DNA of 64,000 bases from Streptomyces sp. QL37 (GTDB lineage: Bacteria; Actinomycetota; Actinomycetes; Streptomycetales; Streptomycetaceae): NCBI RefSeq assembly GCF_002941025.1, contig NZ_PTJS01000001.1, positions 3,720,001 through 3,784,000 of the forward strand. Reading direction: 5' to 3'. The translations under genes were made by a program, and so were the position numbers. This document shows positions 35,027 to 43,074 of the stretch, piece by piece; position 1 is the stretch's first letter, and the number at the start of each line of letters is the position of its first letter. A model generated the notes under the pieces. It was given only the letters and a program-made list of their open reading frames with translations, was not told the DNA's origin and did not search any database.

Positions 35027-35458
35027 GTGACCTACAAGTACTTCGGTGCCCCTGACGGGGCCACCGCCGCACGCGTGCCCATCTCCATGCGTCCCGAGGA
35101 ACTGGGCGGCGACGAGCTGGGCATGGGCGGCATGTTCAGCAAGATCAAGCCCGAGACGGTGGCGGCCATGGTCCTCACCGGCATACAGGGCATACCCCTG
35201 AACAAGGTGCCCCCGCTGGAGCTGGTCGTGCTCCATCCCGACTACGCCGTGGTCAAGCTGCCCATGACGGTGGTCGACCCGCTGCGGGACGTCGGTGAGG
35301 AATCGGTCGGCGCGGCGGCCTTCATCTGGTCCACGGTCCCGGACCGCGGCGGCCCGCGCGACGCGTTCAACGTCTATCAACTGCTCCACGAGTGGCAGGA
35401 CTTCTCCCACCGGCTGCACGACGCGGGCCACCAGGCGTACTGCCTGGTCTGGCCCTGA
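35027..35458 (+). CDS. Conserved hypothetical protein
   Basis: The 143-residue product starts with VTYKYFGAPDG and has a middle segment KIKPETVAAMVLTGIQGIPLNKVP and a C-terminal HEWQDFSHRLHDAGHQAYCLVWP. No signal peptide, membrane segment or known motif was recognised. GTG 35027 was chosen because upstream residues are low-complexity and arginine-rich; the GTG at 35021 and ATG at 34862 are alternatives. It precedes the STAS/anti-sigma genes but is separated from them by 120 bp. Confidence 0.65.
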   Translation: MTYKYFGAPDGATAARVPISMRPEELGGDELGMGGMFSKIKPETVAAMVLTGIQGIPLNKVPPLELVVLHPDYAVVKLPMTVVDPLRDVGEESVGAAAFIWSTVPDRGGPRDAFNVYQLLHEWQDFSHRLHDAGHQAYCLVWP

Positions 35459-35578
35459 CGCGGCGGCCGGTTCTCCCGTCCATCCGGTCTCCCCGCGGCG
35501 AAGGTCCCGGAGGAAGCGGTGGCCCGGGAGGGCTGCCCCCCTCCCACGTCTCTCCTCCGGTGTAGGAATATGTGACCC

Positions 35579-35932
35579 ATGACGGCGGATGAACTGCACG
35601 TGGTCGTGGAAGCCACGGACGACGGTGTCGTCCTGATCCGTGTCCGGGGAACCCTGGACGGGTGGTCGGGTCCTTCCGGGCTGGTAGAGGCGCTGGACGA
35701 GGCTGCTGGGAGCGGTGGGCGGCTGACCGTGGCCGATCTGTCCGGGCTGGAGTTCGCGGACTCCGCGGCGCTCCACGCCTTGCTGAACGCACAGCACCGC
35801 CATGCCGAGGCGGGGGTGCCACTGGTCCTGGCCGGACCGCTCGGCACGGGCGTGCGCAGGCTCTTCGAGGTGTCGGGGACCAGCGGAGTCTTCACGTTCG
35901 CCGACACGGTGGACGCGGCGCTGACATGCTGA
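35579..35932 (+). CDS. STAS-domain anti-sigma factor antagonist
   Basis: The 117-residue protein is a single STAS domain with the phosphorylation segment FADSAALHALL, in which S62 is the expected phospho-acceptor. When unphosphorylated, such proteins bind an RsbW-like kinase and free its sigma factor. It is followed 82 bp later by an RsbW-like ATPase gene, its likely partner. No sigma factor gene is adjacent. Confidence 0.9.
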   Translation: MTADELHVVVEATDDGVVLIRVRGTLDGWSGPSGLVEALDEAAGSGGRLTVADLSGLEFADSAALHALLNAQHRHAEAGVPLVLAGPLGTGVRRLFEVSGTSGVFTFADTVDAALTC

Positions 35933-36014
35933 GCGCCCGCGGGGAGCGCCGTACGGCGGCCGGTCCCCAGGCCGGGAGTGTGACCGGAGGCCCTCCGGGC
36001 AGGCGCAGAAGGTA

Positions 36015-36500
36015 ATGGACGGGGAACGAGAAGTGCTTGAGGACGGCAGGCATCGGGCCGAGGGGCCGGATGAGGCCGTCAGTTCGTCTGCTCCGGAGGA
36101 GCCGGTGGGTACGGGTCGTACGCCCGGCGTGCCGCGGAACGCGGCCGCCGCTCGCGACGCCGTCGTCCGGCTCCTCCAGGAGCGGTTCTGCGGGCTGGGC
36201 GGCGAAGGGCCTGCCGATGTCGTGGTGGCCGACGCGCTGCTGGTGACGTCGGAGCTCGTCACCAACGCCGTCAGGCACGGCGGCGGGCTCACCGGATTCA
36301 CGACGGAGATCACGGACGAGGGCCTCCTGCTCACCGTCAGCGACGCCAGCACGCAACCGCCGGTGACCACGGAGCGCGATCCGTCCGTCGCCCCGGTCGG
36401 TGGCTACGGCTGGCCCCTGGTGCACCGCCTGGCGAAGCGGGTGTCCGTCACGTATCTCCCCGACGGCAAGCACATCGTCGCGCTGGTCGCCCTCACCTGA
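36015..36500 (+). CDS. RsbW-like ATP-binding anti-sigma/serine kinase
   Basis: The 161-residue protein is a GHKL ATPase of the anti-sigma regulator type. The N box is SELVTNAVRHGG (E80, N84), followed by VSDASTQPP and the glycine-rich lid GGYGWPLVHRLAKR. The first 40 residues are a disordered, acidic leader. It should phosphorylate STAS proteins on serine and may hold a sigma factor or other target. STAS genes lie on both sides, and a PP2C phosphatase operon faces them. Confidence 0.88.
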   Translation: MDGEREVLEDGRHRAEGPDEAVSSSAPEEPVGTGRTPGVPRNAAAARDAVVRLLQERFCGLGGEGPADVVVADALLVTSELVTNAVRHGGGLTGFTTEITDEGLLLTVSDASTQPPVTTERDPSVAPVGGYGWPLVHRLAKRVSVTYLPDGKHIVALVALT

Positions 36501-36564
36501 GCGGACATCACGGCGGGGCGGGGCTCGGCACCGGTGGCCATGCGGCAATTGGCATAATCCCCGC

Positions 36565-36936
36565 ATGGCCCGCGAGCACCTCGACAACTCCGCGTCGGCC
36601 GGCCTGCCCGTGGTGGCGGCCGAAGGCGAGATCAACGGTTACTGGGTCGTCCGGGCTCAGGGCGATCTCGACTCCGACAGCATCGATCCGCTCTTCATCG
36701 CTATGTGGCAGGCCGCGGGCGGGCACGAGGTCGTCGTCCTGGAAGCGTCCGCGGTCACCTTCGCGGACTCCTCGTTCCTCAGTCTCCTCATCGAGGTGCA
36801 CCAGCGGACGGAGTTGCGCATCGCCGCACCGGGCACGGTCCTGACGCGGCTCCTGCGGACCGCGGGCGTGGACCGGGTGCTCCGGAGCTATCCGACGCTC
36901 GACGCGGCCCTCGCCGCACCGCCGACCGCTCGGTGA
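36565..36936 (+). CDS. STAS-domain protein (second anti-sigma antagonist)
   Basis: The 123-residue product is a STAS domain with the site FADSSFLSLL (S69 or S70 as phospho-acceptor) after a 20-residue leader. The ATG at 36565 lies seven bases after a good -10-like CATAAT (36553-36558), so the transcript may be leaderless. It ends 33 bp from the convergent STAS gene of the opposite operon. Confidence 0.88.
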   Translation: MAREHLDNSASAGLPVVAAEGEINGYWVVRAQGDLDSDSIDPLFIAMWQAAGGHEVVVLEASAVTFADSSFLSLLIEVHQRTELRIAAPGTVLTRLLRTAGVDRVLRSYPTLDAALAAPPTAR

Positions 36937-36969
36937 CCGCCGCCGGCCGGCACGTCGTCGCGTGAGCCG

Positions 36970-37353
36970 TCAGCCGGACGGGGCGGGCGGCGTGCCTTCC
37001 TGCCCGGTCCGCCGGTCGGCTCCGTCGAGGACGAAGAGCCGCGCCGTCCCGGTGATGTCCAGCATCCTGCGGAGGAAGTCGGGCGGGTTCTCCAGGTGCA
37101 GCGCCACACCGCGGGACGTCGTGCCCCGGTGGATCAGCAGGAGGCTGGAGACACCCGTCGAGTCGCACAGCCGCAGCCCGGAGCAGTCGAGGAACAGGTC
37201 CCGCGGGCCGGGACCGTCGGCGAGGCATTCCTGCGCTCGTTCCACGAGCAGGTCGCTCGTGTCGTAGTCCAGGTCACCGGCGAGACGCAGCCGTACGGCA
37301 CCCTGGACGGCCTCGACCCCCACGGTGAACGGCGGACAGGGAAGTTCGGTCAT
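36970..37353 (-). CDS. STAS-domain protein of the B12/phosphatase operon
   Basis: The 127-residue protein is a STAS domain with the conserved LCDSTGVSSLL site (D64, S65). Its ATG overlaps the stop of the cobalamin-binding gene (ATGA), making it the last gene of a three-gene, translationally coupled operon with a PP2C phosphatase. It is likely a dedicated substrate of that phosphatase and an output of the B12-binding sensor. Confidence 0.9.
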   Translation of the reverse strand: MTELPCPPFTVGVEAVQGAVRLRLAGDLDYDTSDLLVERAQECLADGPGPRDLFLDCSGLRLCDSTGVSSLLLIHRGTTSRGVALHLENPPDFLRRMLDITGTARLFVLDGADRRTGQEGTPPAPSG

Positions 37354-38438
37354 CCGAGGGCTCCGGGGTCGTGGCCGGCGGTCGTCAGGAAGGCGTCCAG
37401 GACGGTGCGCGCCCGGCCGAGCATCCGGGTGGACCGCGGAAAGTCCTTGAGCTCCGTCCCCAGGACGTCGAGGACCGGTTTCAAGGACACCGCCGGGACC
37501 CGCCGTGCCTCCAGGATGCCCGCGGTCCACGCCAGGAAGTCGGTGAAGAGCCTGTCGTCGTCCATGTAGAGGGCCACGCCCAGGTGGTCGACGATGTGGG
37601 CGATGTCCTGCGCCGTGTGCTCGCGCTGCTGCTCCGTGTAGGCGGCCGCGGCGGGGAAGCGGGTCTCGAGCTGTGCCAGCACCTCCCTCACGAGCTGCGG
37701 CCGGCTGCGCACGACGAGGGTGTACTCCTGGTCGCCGAGGTGCGGCAGATCGTCGATCTGCTGCCTGCCGGCGGACGGCACCGCGATGCCGTCCCCGATA
37801 CGGCGCGCCGCGGAGCGCGCGTCCGGCTCCCAGGCGTCGGCGCCCAGCCGGCGCGCGTGCCGCCCGTCGGCCCCGAAAGCCGACCCGCCCGCCAGCACGG
37901 GCACTCCCACGGCCTGGCAGGCGGTGATCGCCGCGTGCGCGGTGGGCAGCCGGGTGGGGATCGAGGAGGACAACGCGACCACGTCCGCACCGTTGGTGTG
38001 CAGGTGCCCGATCAGATGGGGCGTGGGCACCTGGGCCCCGAGGAAGTCGACCTGCCACCCGCGCAGCGTGAGGACCTCGGCCAGCAGACGGGCCGGCAGC
38101 ACGTGCCATTCCTGGTCCACACAGGCCACGGTGACCCGGCCCAGCCTTGGTGTGGTGCGGACGGCCGGGTGGTGGGCGAGGGCGGCGATGACCCGTTCGG
38201 CGATGGCGCTCGCCGCGTGCTCCTGCGCCACGCTGAGGCGGTTGGCGGCCCATTCGTTCCCGACCCTCGTCTGCACGGGGGCGATGACGTCCAGCAGCGC
38301 GGTCTCCGCGTCGATCCCGTCGTCCAGGGCGGTGAGGATCACCGAGGCGGCGGCGTGTTCGTCCCGGCCGGTCACCGCGGCCCAGAACCGGTCCTGAAGG
38401 CCGCGCAGCCGGGGCGCGGCAAGCGTGTGTGTGCTCAT
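37350..38438 (-). CDS. Cobalamin-binding sensor protein with CarH-type W-x9-EH motif
   Basis: The 362-residue protein has a helical B12 cap (about residues 10-95) with W63-x9-E73-H74, the motif that in CarH/LitR photoreceptors contacts the adenosyl group. A B12-binding Rossmann domain (100-225) follows, with E110-W-H112-x-x-P115 in place of the usual DxHxxG; H112 is the likely cobalt ligand. Unlike CarH it has no MerR DNA-binding domain, and the residue after W63 is alanine rather than histidine. The last 125 residues are helical and unassigned. It overlaps both neighbours (ATGA), so its signal probably enters a partner-switching path. Confidence 0.87.
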   Translation of the reverse strand: MSTHTLAAPRLRGLQDRFWAAVTGRDEHAAASVILTALDDGIDAETALLDVIAPVQTRVGNEWAANRLSVAQEHAASAIAERVIAALAHHPAVRTTPRLGRVTVACVDQEWHVLPARLLAEVLTLRGWQVDFLGAQVPTPHLIGHLHTNGADVVALSSSIPTRLPTAHAAITACQAVGVPVLAGGSAFGADGRHARRLGADAWEPDARSAARRIGDGIAVPSAGRQQIDDLPHLGDQEYTLVVRSRPQLVREVLAQLETRFPAAAAYTEQQREHTAQDIAHIVDHLGVALYMDDDRLFTDFLAWTAGILEARRVPAVSLKPVLDVLGTELKDFPRSTRMLGRARTVLDAFLTTAGHDPGALG

Positions 38439-40126
38439 GCCGTGTACCTGCCCCGGGTGTGGCCGTCCACCGCGCTGAGATGGGTGGTCAGCGGGGCGGT
38501 GATCGCGACGAGCGCCATGTCGTCGTGCCGGCCGTCGTGCAGCCACTCGGACGCGAGCACCTGGACGCGCTCGACCACGGCCGCGCCCGGCATGCCCCCG
38601 CACTCCGCCAGGGCACGCATCAGCCGCTCCTCGCCGAAGAGTTCGTCGCCGAGGGGCCCGCCGCGCGCCTCGGTCACACCGTCGGTGTAGAGCAGACACG
38701 TCTCGCCCGGCAGGAGGTCGGTCTCCACGGTGCGGACCTCGATGTGGGGCAGCGCCCCGACCAGCGTCCCCCGGGTGTGGATCTCCTCGACACGGCCGTC
38801 GTTGCGGATCACCAGGGGGGCGGGATGACCCGCCGATGTGAGGCGCAGCCGCACCCGGTTCTCCTCACGCCGGACCGAAGCCAGCACCAGGGTCGCGAAG
38901 CGGGTGTGGTGCGAGTTGAGGAGCGCCCCGTTGAGGAGTCGCAGCATCTGCTCGTGGTCACCGGCCATCGGCGTGAGCGCCTGGAGCGTGTTGCGGATCT
39001 TGCCGGTGAGTACGGCCGCGTCCAGTCCCTTGCCGCACACGTCGCCGAGGACCGCCAGGGACGCGTCGGCGGGCGTGCTGCCCGGGTGTACGTCGTAGAA
39101 ATCGCCGCCCACCCGCTCCCGGTCGGCGGAGGGCCGGTAGCCACCGGCGAACTCGACCCCGTTCACCCGGTTCAGCTCGGGAGGCAGGAGATCCCGCATC
39201 AGGGTCCGGGTTATGTCGCTCTGTTCCGCGTACAGCCGCGCGGCGGACAGCGCCGCTCCGGCCCGCGCCGCGAACAGCCGGGCGAAGACCTCTTCGCTCT
39301 CGTCGAACTCGGTGGCCCCCGTACCGCGCAGCAGGACGAGGACGCCTGCCGGGACCCCGTGGCCCGGGAGGGGGGTGACGGCGGCCGACCCGACGGTGCC
39401 GGTGAACTCCTCCGGGAGGAGCCACGCCGGCAGTGAGGCGGGGTCGATCCACCGGGAGGGTACGGGCGGGAAGCCCTGCAGTGCCTCGCTCAGGCCGGGG
39501 ACCTCTGCCGGGTCCGCCGTCACCGTGCCGCGCTCCGCCGGGCCGCCCCCGACGGCGTACGCCAGGGGCAGCTTCCGCCCGACGGCGGGCCCGATGACGA
39601 CGGCGGCATCGGCGAGGTGGCGGGAGGCGAGCTGGGCGGTGACCCTCATGCAGCGGTCGGCGTTCAAGGAGGCCAGGAGCACGTTCGACGCCTCGGCCAG
39701 AAAGGTGGTGCGCGCGCGCTCCGCGGCCAGTTCCTCCTCGGCGAGCTGCCTGTCGGTGGTGTCGGCCAGCCACCACACCGTGTCGCCGTTGTGGCTGGGG
39801 GCGGGGTGCGCGTCGAAGCTCCGCGCACCGATCCGTCCTCGGAAGGGGGTGCGGCGCGGGCCGGAGGCCGGGTCGTCACCGGCCGTACGGCGGGCGGGGC
39901 CGGTCGCCGCCTGGTGGGCGCGTGCCAGCCAGGCCGGCACCGCCTCGGTCAGTGCGGTGCCCCGAGGCGCTCCCCCGAGGAGCGTCTCGGCGGCCGGGTT
40001 GAGGTCGACGACTGTTCCGGCCGTGTCGACGACGACCACGGCGTACGGGGCGTGGCCCCACAGATCGGAATCGGACGCTGGATCCTGCTGAGTTCTTGTC
40101 GCGATGGGTTCCTTCAGAGGTGCCAT
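38435..40126 (-). CDS. PAS-GAF-PP2C serine phosphatase (RsbU/SpoIIE type)
   Basis: The 563-residue protein has an N-terminal PAS domain (about 20-130, with YAVVVVDTAGTVVDLN), a GAF domain (about 150-310), and a PP2C/SpoIIE domain with metal-binding motifs GGDFYD, GDVCGKG and DGVTEA. It should dephosphorylate STAS proteins and so release sigma factors or other partners. It is first in the operon with the B12 sensor and STAS genes, with an ATGA overlap. The start is uncertain: ATG 40126 lacks a ribosome site, and an in-frame ATG at 40198 and GTGs between are possible. Confidence 0.9.
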   Translation of the reverse strand: MAPLKEPIATRTQQDPASDSDLWGHAPYAVVVVDTAGTVVDLNPAAETLLGGAPRGTALTEAVPAWLARAHQAATGPARRTAGDDPASGPRRTPFRGRIGARSFDAHPAPSHNGDTVWWLADTTDRQLAEEELAAERARTTFLAEASNVLLASLNADRCMRVTAQLASRHLADAAVVIGPAVGRKLPLAYAVGGGPAERGTVTADPAEVPGLSEALQGFPPVPSRWIDPASLPAWLLPEEFTGTVGSAAVTPLPGHGVPAGVLVLLRGTGATEFDESEEVFARLFAARAGAALSAARLYAEQSDITRTLMRDLLPPELNRVNGVEFAGGYRPSADRERVGGDFYDVHPGSTPADASLAVLGDVCGKGLDAAVLTGKIRNTLQALTPMAGDHEQMLRLLNGALLNSHHTRFATLVLASVRREENRVRLRLTSAGHPAPLVIRNDGRVEEIHTRGTLVGALPHIEVRTVETDLLPGETCLLYTDGVTEARGGPLGDELFGEERLMRALAECGGMPGAAVVERVQVLASEWLHDGRHDDMALVAITAPLTTHLSAVDGHTRGRYTA

Positions 40127-40371
40127 GAGGGGGGACCCGCCTGCGGCGAGTCGCACCACCTTCCAACTGGACGAAATCACTTTCCCATCGGCAACCATTG
40201 CCCAGCGGAGGAGCCGATGGCAACCCACCTCCCTGCGTGGGCATGAGCACAGAGGGGCGCGCACACCGTCCATACCGGATAGCTTCACGAGAGGGGCACA
40301 TTTCGCGCGGCCCCCTCGGGACCGGGCCGTGCGGGGGCCTTCCGTACGGCCGTCACCGCGTCCGCGCGGGC

Positions 40372-41949
40372 TCAGCCGCCCCCGCCCAGACGGCCGCTGA
40401 GCAAGCCGTGGAGACCGGCGCTCCGCTCATCGAGGCCGATGATCTCCACGCTCTTCCCGCGCTGTTCGTACTTCGTGGTGATGGCGTCCAGCGTCGCGAC
40501 CGCCGAGGCGTCCCAGATGTGTGCCGCGCTCAGGTCGATGACGACCGACTCGGGATCGGCGGCGTAGTCGAACCGTCCGACGAGGTCGTTGGACGAGGCG
40601 AAGAAGAGCTCGCCGAAGACGGAGTGGACGACCCGGCCGCCGTCCTGGTCGGTGACGGACGTCACATCGGCCAGGTGGGCGACCCTCCTGGCGAAGATGA
40701 CCATGGCGGTGACCGAGCCGACGACCACGCCGACGGCGAGGTTCTCGGTGGCGACCACGCAGACCACCGTGATCACCATGACCGCGATCTCTCCGGCGGG
40801 CATCCTCTTCAGGGTCCCGGGCGCGACGGAGTGCCAGTCGAAGGTGGCGAAGCACACCATGACCATGACCGCGACGAGGGCGGCCATGGGGATGTGCGAG
40901 ACGAGCGGTCCGAACGCGATGCACAGCACCATGAGGAAGACACCCGCGAGGAACGTGGACAGCCGGGTGCGGGCGCCGGAGACCTTCACGTTGATCATGG
41001 TCTGGCCGATCATGGCGCAGCCGCCCATGCCGCCCAGGAAGCCGGTCACGATGTTGGCGACGCCCTGACCGATCGATTCGCGGGTCTTGCTGGAGTGGGT
41101 GTCGGTGATCTCGTCGACCAGCTTGGCCGTCATCAGCGACTCCATCAGGCCCACGAGCGCCATGGCCAGCGCGTAGGGGGCGACGGTGGTCAGCGTGTCG
41201 AGGGTGAAGGGCACGTCCGGCAGGCCGGGAACCGGCAGGGACGAGGGCAGCTCCCCCTTGTCGCCGACCGTCGGCACGGCGATGCCCGCGGCGACGGTGA
41301 TCGCGGTCAGGATGACGATGGAGACCAGCGGGGCCGGTACCGCCCTGGTGATCCTCGGGAAGAGCACCATCAGGACCAGCCCGCCGACGACCAGTGGGTA
41401 CACCGGCCAGGGGACATCGCTCAGTTCGGGGACCTGGCCCATGAAGACCAGGATCGCCAGCGCGTTGACGAAGCCGACCATCACGCTCCGGGGCACGAAC
41501 CGCATCAGCCTGGCGACACCGAGCGCGCCGAGGACGACCTGGAAGACCCCGCCCAGGATGACTCCCGCGATCAGGTAACCGAATCCGTGCTCCCTGTTGA
41601 GCGGGGCGATCACGAGCGCGACCGCGCCCGTCGCCGCGGAGATCATCGCGGGCCTGCCGCCGACGACCGAGATGACGACGGCCATCGTGAACGCGGCGAA
41701 CAGGCCGACCGCCGGGTCGACCCCGGCGATGATCGAGAACGAGATCGCCTCGGGAATCAGCGCCAGCCCCACCACGAGGCCGGCCAGGACCTCCGTGCGG
41801 AAGACCTTCGGGGACAGCCAGGAGGGCCGGAACCCGCGCAGACGGGCCGGGGACAGTACGGATGAGGGCAAGGGAGCGTGACCTGTCGTTGCTCGGGCAT
41901 GCCCGGCGGACCGGGGTGTGCGGGGGGGGGTGCGGAGGCCGGACGGCAT
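40372..41949 (-). CDS. SulP-family anion transporter with C-terminal STAS domain
   Basis: The product has the SLC26/SulP membrane core of about 12-14 helices. It opens VLAGLVVGLALIPEAISFS with the family phosphopantetheine-like signature and ends in a cytoplasmic STAS domain (about the last 110 residues, DASAVATLD). It should move sulfate, bicarbonate or another anion. The start is unsure: ATG 41949 (525 residues) is listed, but ATG 42042 and TTG 41871 are alternatives. The first 26 codons are low-complexity and include a run of nine G (41922-41930). It is divergent from a MerR gene. Confidence 0.88.
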   Translation of the reverse strand: MPSGLRTPPRTPRSAGHARATTGHAPLPSSVLSPARLRGFRPSWLSPKVFRTEVLAGLVVGLALIPEAISFSIIAGVDPAVGLFAAFTMAVVISVVGGRPAMISAATGAVALVIAPLNREHGFGYLIAGVILGGVFQVVLGALGVARLMRFVPRSVMVGFVNALAILVFMGQVPELSDVPWPVYPLVVGGLVLMVLFPRITRAVPAPLVSIVILTAITVAAGIAVPTVGDKGELPSSLPVPGLPDVPFTLDTLTTVAPYALAMALVGLMESLMTAKLVDEITDTHSSKTRESIGQGVANIVTGFLGGMGGCAMIGQTMINVKVSGARTRLSTFLAGVFLMVLCIAFGPLVSHIPMAALVAVMVMVCFATFDWHSVAPGTLKRMPAGEIAVMVITVVCVVATENLAVGVVVGSVTAMVIFARRVAHLADVTSVTDQDGGRVVHSVFGELFFASSNDLVGRFDYAADPESVVIDLSAAHIWDASAVATLDAITTKYEQRGKSVEIIGLDERSAGLHGLLSGRLGGGG

Positions 41950-42118
41950 CCCGCGGATCGTCCACGTCGGCAGACGGAAGCACGGGTGCGGACCACGCGC
42001 GGCTGCCGCCGGGAGCGCGTCGAGCGGCCATGACGCACCCACCAGGTGCCGGGCCCTGATCGCTCGGCCCGGACCGCGCCGGGGGCGTCGTCGGCCCCGG
42101 ACAGCCGGCGCCGAGCAA

Positions 42119-42142
42119 CTCTACCCTAACGTTAGGGTAGAG
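42119..42142. promoter_or_regulatory. Perfect 24-bp palindrome, probable MerR operator
   Basis: The half-site CTCTACCCTAAC at 42119-42130 is followed directly by its exact reverse complement to 42142. It lies 48 bp before the MerR gene and upstream of the SulP gene, between -35- and -10-like boxes on both strands (for example TAGAGT on the minus strand). MerR proteins act by bending such central dyads. This is the likely site for the neighbouring regulator. Confidence 0.8.
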
Positions 42143-42189
42143 AGCGGAACGCCGTCCTCCCGTGGTCACGGCGGGAGTCGAGAGGGCAC

Positions 42190-42609
42190 GTGGACACCGT
42201 GAGCAACGAGCACATGCAGATCGGCGAGGTCGCCGCGCGCACCGAGCTGTCGCTGCGCACGATCCGGCACTACGAGGACTCCGGGCTCGTGGCTCCCTCC
42301 GCCCGCTCCCGTGGCGGGTTCCGGCTGTACACCGAGACCGATGTGGCCCGGCTGATGGTCATCCGCCGGATGAAGCCCCTCGGGTTCACCCTGGACGAGA
42401 TGCGGGGCCTGCTGGAAGTCGTCACCCGGCTCGACGAGGACGGGGAACTGGCCGCGGGTGAGCGGCGCGAACTCCTGGAACGGGTCAGCGCCTACGAACG
42501 GGCCGCGTCCGAGCAGGTCGACAAATTGCGGGTCCAGCTCGCGCGGGCCGAGGAGTTCGCCCTGGCCCTGCGCATACGCCTGGACCGGAGCGGGCAACCG
42601 GACGCGTGA
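42190..42609 (+). CDS. MerR-family transcriptional regulator
   Basis: The 139-residue protein has the MerR winged helix: MQIGEVAARTELSLRTIRHY, then EDSGLVAPSARSRGGFRLY. A dimerising coiled-coil follows, with QVDKLRVQLARAEEF. There is no C-terminal cysteine cluster, so it is not a metal sensor of the CueR/ZntR kind. The GTG at 42190 is listed; a GTG three codons later is also possible. The perfect palindrome upstream and divergent SulP gene suggest it regulates both. Confidence 0.88.
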   Translation: MDTVSNEHMQIGEVAARTELSLRTIRHYEDSGLVAPSARSRGGFRLYTETDVARLMVIRRMKPLGFTLDEMRGLLEVVTRLDEDGELAAGERRELLERVSAYERAASEQVDKLRVQLARAEEFALALRIRLDRSGQPDA

Positions 42610-42762
42610 CCCCTGAGGGCCGTTCCCCCGGGATGCCCGGGCGGTGACGCCGCCATCGGGGCGCGGAGGGCGCCCTTCGGCCATTCAATGGCCGAAGAGT
42701 GATCTTCAGCCGCACCGCGGGGTCTGCCGATGGAAGAAGCACGACCCCGAGGAGGCCCCTGC

Positions 42763-43074
42763 ATGGATGACCTGCTGCTGACCCTGACCGTCCCGGCAGT
42801 GGTCTTCGCGAGCGGGGTGTACGCCGTCTGCGACTGCCGGCGACAGCGCCGGCAGGCTCCGCCGCCGTACACCCGCCGGGCCGCCCGTCTCGCGGCGCGC
42901 GACGTGCTGGCCCGCGCCGAGGCCGTCGTGGACAGCGCGTACGCCGGCCTCGGCAGGCTCTACGCCGACCCGGCCGGCCCCCGCCCGGCCGGGAGCGCCA
43001 CGGCCGTCAGCGGCCGGCCGGACGCCAGCCGGGATCGCGGCCCGTCACGGCCAGCACCCGCTCGAAAGCGGTAG
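42763..43074 (+). CDS. Small membrane protein of unknown function
   Basis: The 103-residue product has one N-terminal hydrophobic stretch (about residues 4-23, LLLTLTVPAVVFASGVYAV) and an arginine/alanine-rich cytoplasmic-looking tail. The ATG follows GGAGG at seven bases, a strong ribosome site. Its last 68 bp overlap the convergent gene ending at 43007, so one of the two 3' ends may be non-essential. No family was recognised. Confidence 0.6.
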   Translation: MDDLLLTLTVPAVVFASGVYAVCDCRRQRRQAPPPYTRRAARLAARDVLARAEAVVDSAYAGLGRLYADPAGPRPAGSATAVSGRPDASRDRGPSRPAPARKR

